A DNA stretch of 64,000 nt. Origin: Piscicola geometra (lineage: Eukaryota; Annelida; Clitellata; Hirudinida; Piscicolidae). The position numbers and the translations under genes were made by a program. Where the stretch lies: NCBI GenBank assembly GCA_943735955.1, contig OX030955.1:16053068-16117067 (forward strand), written 5' to 3'. The notes beneath the pieces were generated by a model that did no database searches, was not told the origin of the DNA, and saw only the letters and a list, made by a program, of their open reading frames with translations. Below are positions 61,401 to 64,000 of the stretch, one piece after another (positions within the stretch are counted from its first letter, which is position 1; each line of letters opens with the position of its first letter).

Positions 61401-63759
61401 ATTTGAATGATTAATTTCCAAATGATTGCTCAGTTGATCATTTCGACAAAAGAAAAGATGCCATTGATCTTATTCGTATGACAGCATGTCTATTGCATCC
61501 CCAATATGAAAGAATAATAGGAAAAAAGTTTGGGATAGAAGAGAAATAAATACCAAGACTTTCATTAGAAAAAATTTAATTATATTTTTTACAGCCAGAC
61601 CAAGCTGCAGTGCCTTTGAGAAAAAAACAAATGATGGTTATTTAGATCTATTATGTTTGTTTTTATAATGTAAAAATTATAATAAAATTATTATACTATC
61701 AAATTATACGAATGATTTTATATTTGCAGTTGTAGAGAATAAGAATGTTGTTAAAAAACATATTTCTAACATTATTGAAGAATTAGTAATAATGAACAAA
61801 GAAAAAAATTCAGAAGAGGATGAATTGAACAAATATTCACAATTACGTCCCAAAAAAATTGAAAATTATAAAGATGTTTTATTTTATTGGAGTAAAATGA
61901 GCAATTTTAAAATAGTACAAGAAGTAGCCAAAATTTTGTTCAGTGTATCTGCATGTTATATTCGCTGTGAACAGAATTTTTCAATATGTGGTCGTTTAAC
62001 TTCAGACCCAAAATCATCTCATTTGAAAGCTGAAACTCTTAACGGTTTAACCCGTGTGAAAAGCAATAAAGACTTGATTGAATAACTCAAAAACAATACT
62101 TTCATTTCAATAAATATTCAACTTTAAATCGTGTTTTTTTATTTCCTTAAAAGAAATATTCTCTGACTTTCAAATAATAAATTTTAAGAAATTTTAGAAC
62201 TAGCAAGTTTGGGACCAGTAAAAACGGCAGCGAAAATGAATAAAAAAACAAAAAGCTTTCGGGAACGGGTCGGGACGAGAAAAAAAATTTCGGGAACGGG
62301 ACGGGACGGGAATCAAAATTCTGATGTCCCATCGGGAACGGGACGGGACGGGAAAAAAAAATCGGGAACGGGACGGGACGGGAATCAAAATTCTGATGTC
62401 CCATCGGGAACGGGACGGGACGGGAAAAAAAATTTCGGGAACGGGACGGGACCGGGAATGAAAAATCGTCCATGTCCGACCTCTAATCTGTATATCCTCA
62501 ATCGAACTCGAATTATTAAGTTTGGGTTCGATTCTCATCTCTAATAGATATTCATTAGATATCGTGGTTGATTGATTTATGGGTGTCATTAGACTAATTG
62601 TTCGAATGACATGTACAAACATTTGGAATTCTAGGTATCCTTGCTTAGATAAACAGTGTATGTGAATCGAAAGACCAGGCGTATCTTAAAGAGCCTAGAA
62701 TCAACAGAACCTCCAATATATTGGCATTGCAGTCAATATTCATGTCTTGAGCCTGCTGCTCAAAAATACTTATCTGCACCCCTAACAAGTGTGGCTAGCG
62801 AGCAACTATTTATTTCTGCCGGGGCAAATCTACGCAGATCGTCGCAGCAACTTTCTTGGTGAATATTTTTTAAAACAGTTATTTCTTGCTTACAATATTC
62901 GTTTGTTTGGATTTAATTATTAAACAGAAATTGTCATCATTCAATACTATTTTTTTTATTTTAATAAACAATTACTTATGTAGACCATTTTTTTGTTGAA
63001 CAACTTTTATTTTTTGGCTTAAAATATACGCTTGTTTAGATTTACTTATTAAACTGACATTATCATCGTTAAATACTATTTTTTTTGTTTTTAATAAAAG
63101 TTGGGAAAATTTTCGGCTTCGGCCGAAAATCTGATTACAATTTCGTTTTAATTTCGGCTTTGGCCGAAAATTGAATTTCAATTTCGGCCTAATTTCGGTT
63201 TCGGCCGAAAATGGGATTTTAATTTCGGCCTAATTTCGGTTTCAGCCGAAATAAAAATATCTGTTTCGGTCGGTCTCTATATTTATATTAGTAAACTCAC
63301 ATGAGAAACGCCACTTTTCGCCACAATGGAAGGAAGTTTAGTGTTGAAAAGTACCTAAACCAGTTCAGAAGACATTTTCTTAACTTTCTTTGACTCTGAA
63401 AATCATTATGGTATTTATTAAAAGCCATTCAAAATTGGATTCAAAAGCTTGGTAAAAGAGAAATTATTTATAAAAAAATTATTAATTATATAAATAATTT
63501 AAAATCATGAATTACTTCTTTTTTTCGAACGTACGGGTTTCTTCACCATGAAATCTGGCATTTGAAGCTCAAGTCCTGTTGAGAAAATGTTATCAGTGAA
63601 TTTAATTTTCTAAGTTATAATTTCATTTTCAAAATGTTATATACTTACCCAGCGATTTGCAAGTCAGATAGTTTTTGAGTCGATTAAATTTGACGACTTT
63701 TTCCACAAGCTCCATCGCATTTAATTCCTCTTTCGTGAAATACAATTCTAAATTGCATT
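58485..63759 (-). CDS. PRDM9: PRDM9-like protein: KRAB-like, SSXRD-like, PR/SET, C2H2 zinc fingers
   Basis: Exons (5'->3'): 63759-63649 (KRAB-like, ELYFTKEELNAMELVEKVV ... KNY), 63575-63516 (LELQMPDFMVKKPV), 60226-59783, 59611-59374, 59128-58485. KRAB and the next exon join in phase (SLG-LEL), matching PRDM9's YFTKEEW...KNY...GL...P.FM. Exon 60,226 opens with an SSXRD-like PVYALRRRKKKNF, a long Asp/Glu run, then the PR/SET start (VPDGLVLKCSDLAEAGVGVF, GPYQG, DNGYCCH). Exon 59,611 gives RDANRSNWMRYVN and ELLVWYSPDY, keeping the substrate-pocket Tyr. The last exon has six C2H2 fingers and ends HTG-stop. The family trimethylates H3K4 in the nucleus and places meiotic crossovers. The PRDM9 pre-SET zinc knuckle was not found. 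Phases 1->0 between 63,516 and 60,226 imply at least one missing exon (a VLFNTKLPSIVAK stretch near 63,305-63,356 is a weak candidate). Confidence 0.85.
58488..58990 (-). repeat. 84-bp tandem repeat encoding the zinc-finger array
   Basis: Six C2H2 fingers in 84-bp steps. Fingers 2-5 share YKCSRCEFSCIQS(D/S)SLK and differ only around helix positions 2 and 6 (QSDSLKR, QSSSLKR, QSSSLKI, QSDSLKI). Finger 1 (CGVCTYGSDRKESLKRH) and finger 6 (CSLCGKAFTRNSSLLKH) differ more. In finger 5 the first zinc-binding His is Asp (LKIDELTH). Confidence 0.9.
60406..63279 (+). mobile_element. hAT family B, copy 4, with transposase remnant
   Basis: TAGAGACCGACCGAAATTCG to GTCGGTCTCTA with perfect 8-bp duplications TATTTATA (60,398-60,405 and 63,280-63,287). 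It is interrupted by a family A element. The piece at 62,690-62,862 reads PPIYWHCSQYSCLEPAAQKY and PLTSVASEQLFISAG, the hAT C-terminal dimerisation motif, confirming family B as hAT. Located in a PRDM9-like intron. Confidence 0.9.
60905..62485 (+). mobile_element. hAT family A, copy 3, nested in family B
   Basis: TAGAGGTCGGACTGGG to GTCCGACCTCTA, with perfect 8-bp duplications ATCTGTAT (60,897-60,904 and 62,486-62,493). The frame 61,792-62,085 matches the dimerisation-like ORF at 4,649-5,014. The right end has a duplicated block of gaacgggacgggacgggaa repeats. Confidence 0.93.
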
Positions 63760-63784
63760 CTGGAATCGACGATTTAAAAAGAAT

Positions 63785-63916
63785 TGTTACGACTAAAGGT
63801 TCAGGAAACATGAGAGAGAGTTTATTTACACGATAACGACTTTATATAGGGTGCGAGGGACAAAGGTCGCCTAGGAGTGGTTGTGTGTACATATCGTACA
63901 CAATGTGGCCGCTACA
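63785..63916 (-). mobile_element. Short LTR (132 bp) of a Gypsy-like retrotransposon, 3' LTR or edge of element
   Basis: Read on the minus strand, a purine tract (GGTGGGGGAGTAT) is followed by TGTAGCGGCCACATTGTG ... CCTTTAGTCGTAACA. These are TG...CA ends, with a TATATAAAG box at 63,841-63,848 and AATAAA shortly after. The purine tract before TG marks a 3' LTR, so the element body would lie beyond 63,930, past the window end. The LTR edge is only about 25 bp from the acceptor of the KRAB-like exon. Confidence 0.65.
63841..63848 (-). promoter_or_regulatory. TATA box in LTR upstream of KRAB-like exon
   Basis: TATATAAA on the minus strand, about 30-37 bp before an ATG (63,809-63,811) that is in frame with the KRAB-like exon without splicing. 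Confidence 0.45.
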
Positions 63917-64000
63917 ATACTCCCCCACCAGAGAGTACTGGCGAACGAAGAAGCAAACAAAATATTGTCAAGTTGGGAATTTTGTTGGTGCAATAGTTGT

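Noticed and set aside
63301..63356. Missing PRDM9-like exon (VLFNTKLPSIVAK)
   Set aside because: Has a good donor (CAT|GTGAGT), but its acceptor phase does not match the preceding exon; kept only as a weak candidate.

Overview
The window reads as a repeat-dense, AT-rich piece of an invertebrate animal genome. Genes are split by GT-AG introns. Gene content includes a collapsin response mediator protein (CRMP/DPYSL), a PRDM9-type KRAB-SET-zinc-finger gene, a peritrophin-like chitin-binding secreted protein and a STAT-like exon. Transposons include hAT, MULE, piggyBac, L2/CR1-type and other LINEs, tRNA-derived SINEs, a Gypsy-like LTR and foldback-like elements. A lophotrochozoan is plausible, but species and phylum cannot be fixed from the sequence.

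Layout. 1-9,500: satellites, one orphan exon, a broken FLYWCH/MULE transposase pierced by a hAT element, very long TG and TAC microsatellites, and a degenerate ZMYM-like hAT transposase. 9,711-10,258: a two-exon chitin-binding gene (+). 12,870-26,323: 18 phase-consistent exons (-) of a CRMP gene, about 566 residues, lacking only the short first exon. Its introns hold minisatellites, a LINE, a SINE and a non-autonomous hAT. 26,330-37,430: AT-rich DNA with nested hAT insertions inside an L2-like LINE, and a 3.75-kb foldback-like element filled with a 19-bp minisatellite. 37,446-37,557: an open exon whose decayed copies recur inside two later foldback elements. 37,860-40,330: a LINE split by a hAT. 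40,922-48,573: two related foldback elements (4.5 and 2.4 kb), each with an 8-bp target duplication. Their terminal inverted repeats are stacks of 16-bp direct repeats, and they carry host-like sequence. 49,615-49,914: the last two exons of an unidentified + strand gene. 50,560-57,840: a piggyBac relic, MITEs, hATs, LINE relics and a STAT-like exon. 58,485-63,759: the PRDM9-like gene (-), with a large intron filled by one hAT nested in another and a solo-looking or 3' LTR about 25 bp upstream of its KRAB exon.

The genes do not form a pathway. CRMP is a cytoskeletal/axon-guidance adaptor. PRDM9-type proteins deposit H3K4me3 and direct meiotic recombination. The chitin-binding protein is extracellular. 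What unifies the window is its transposon biology: at least ten nested insertions whose order can be read from target-site duplications, and a recurrent foldback architecture in several sequence-unrelated families.
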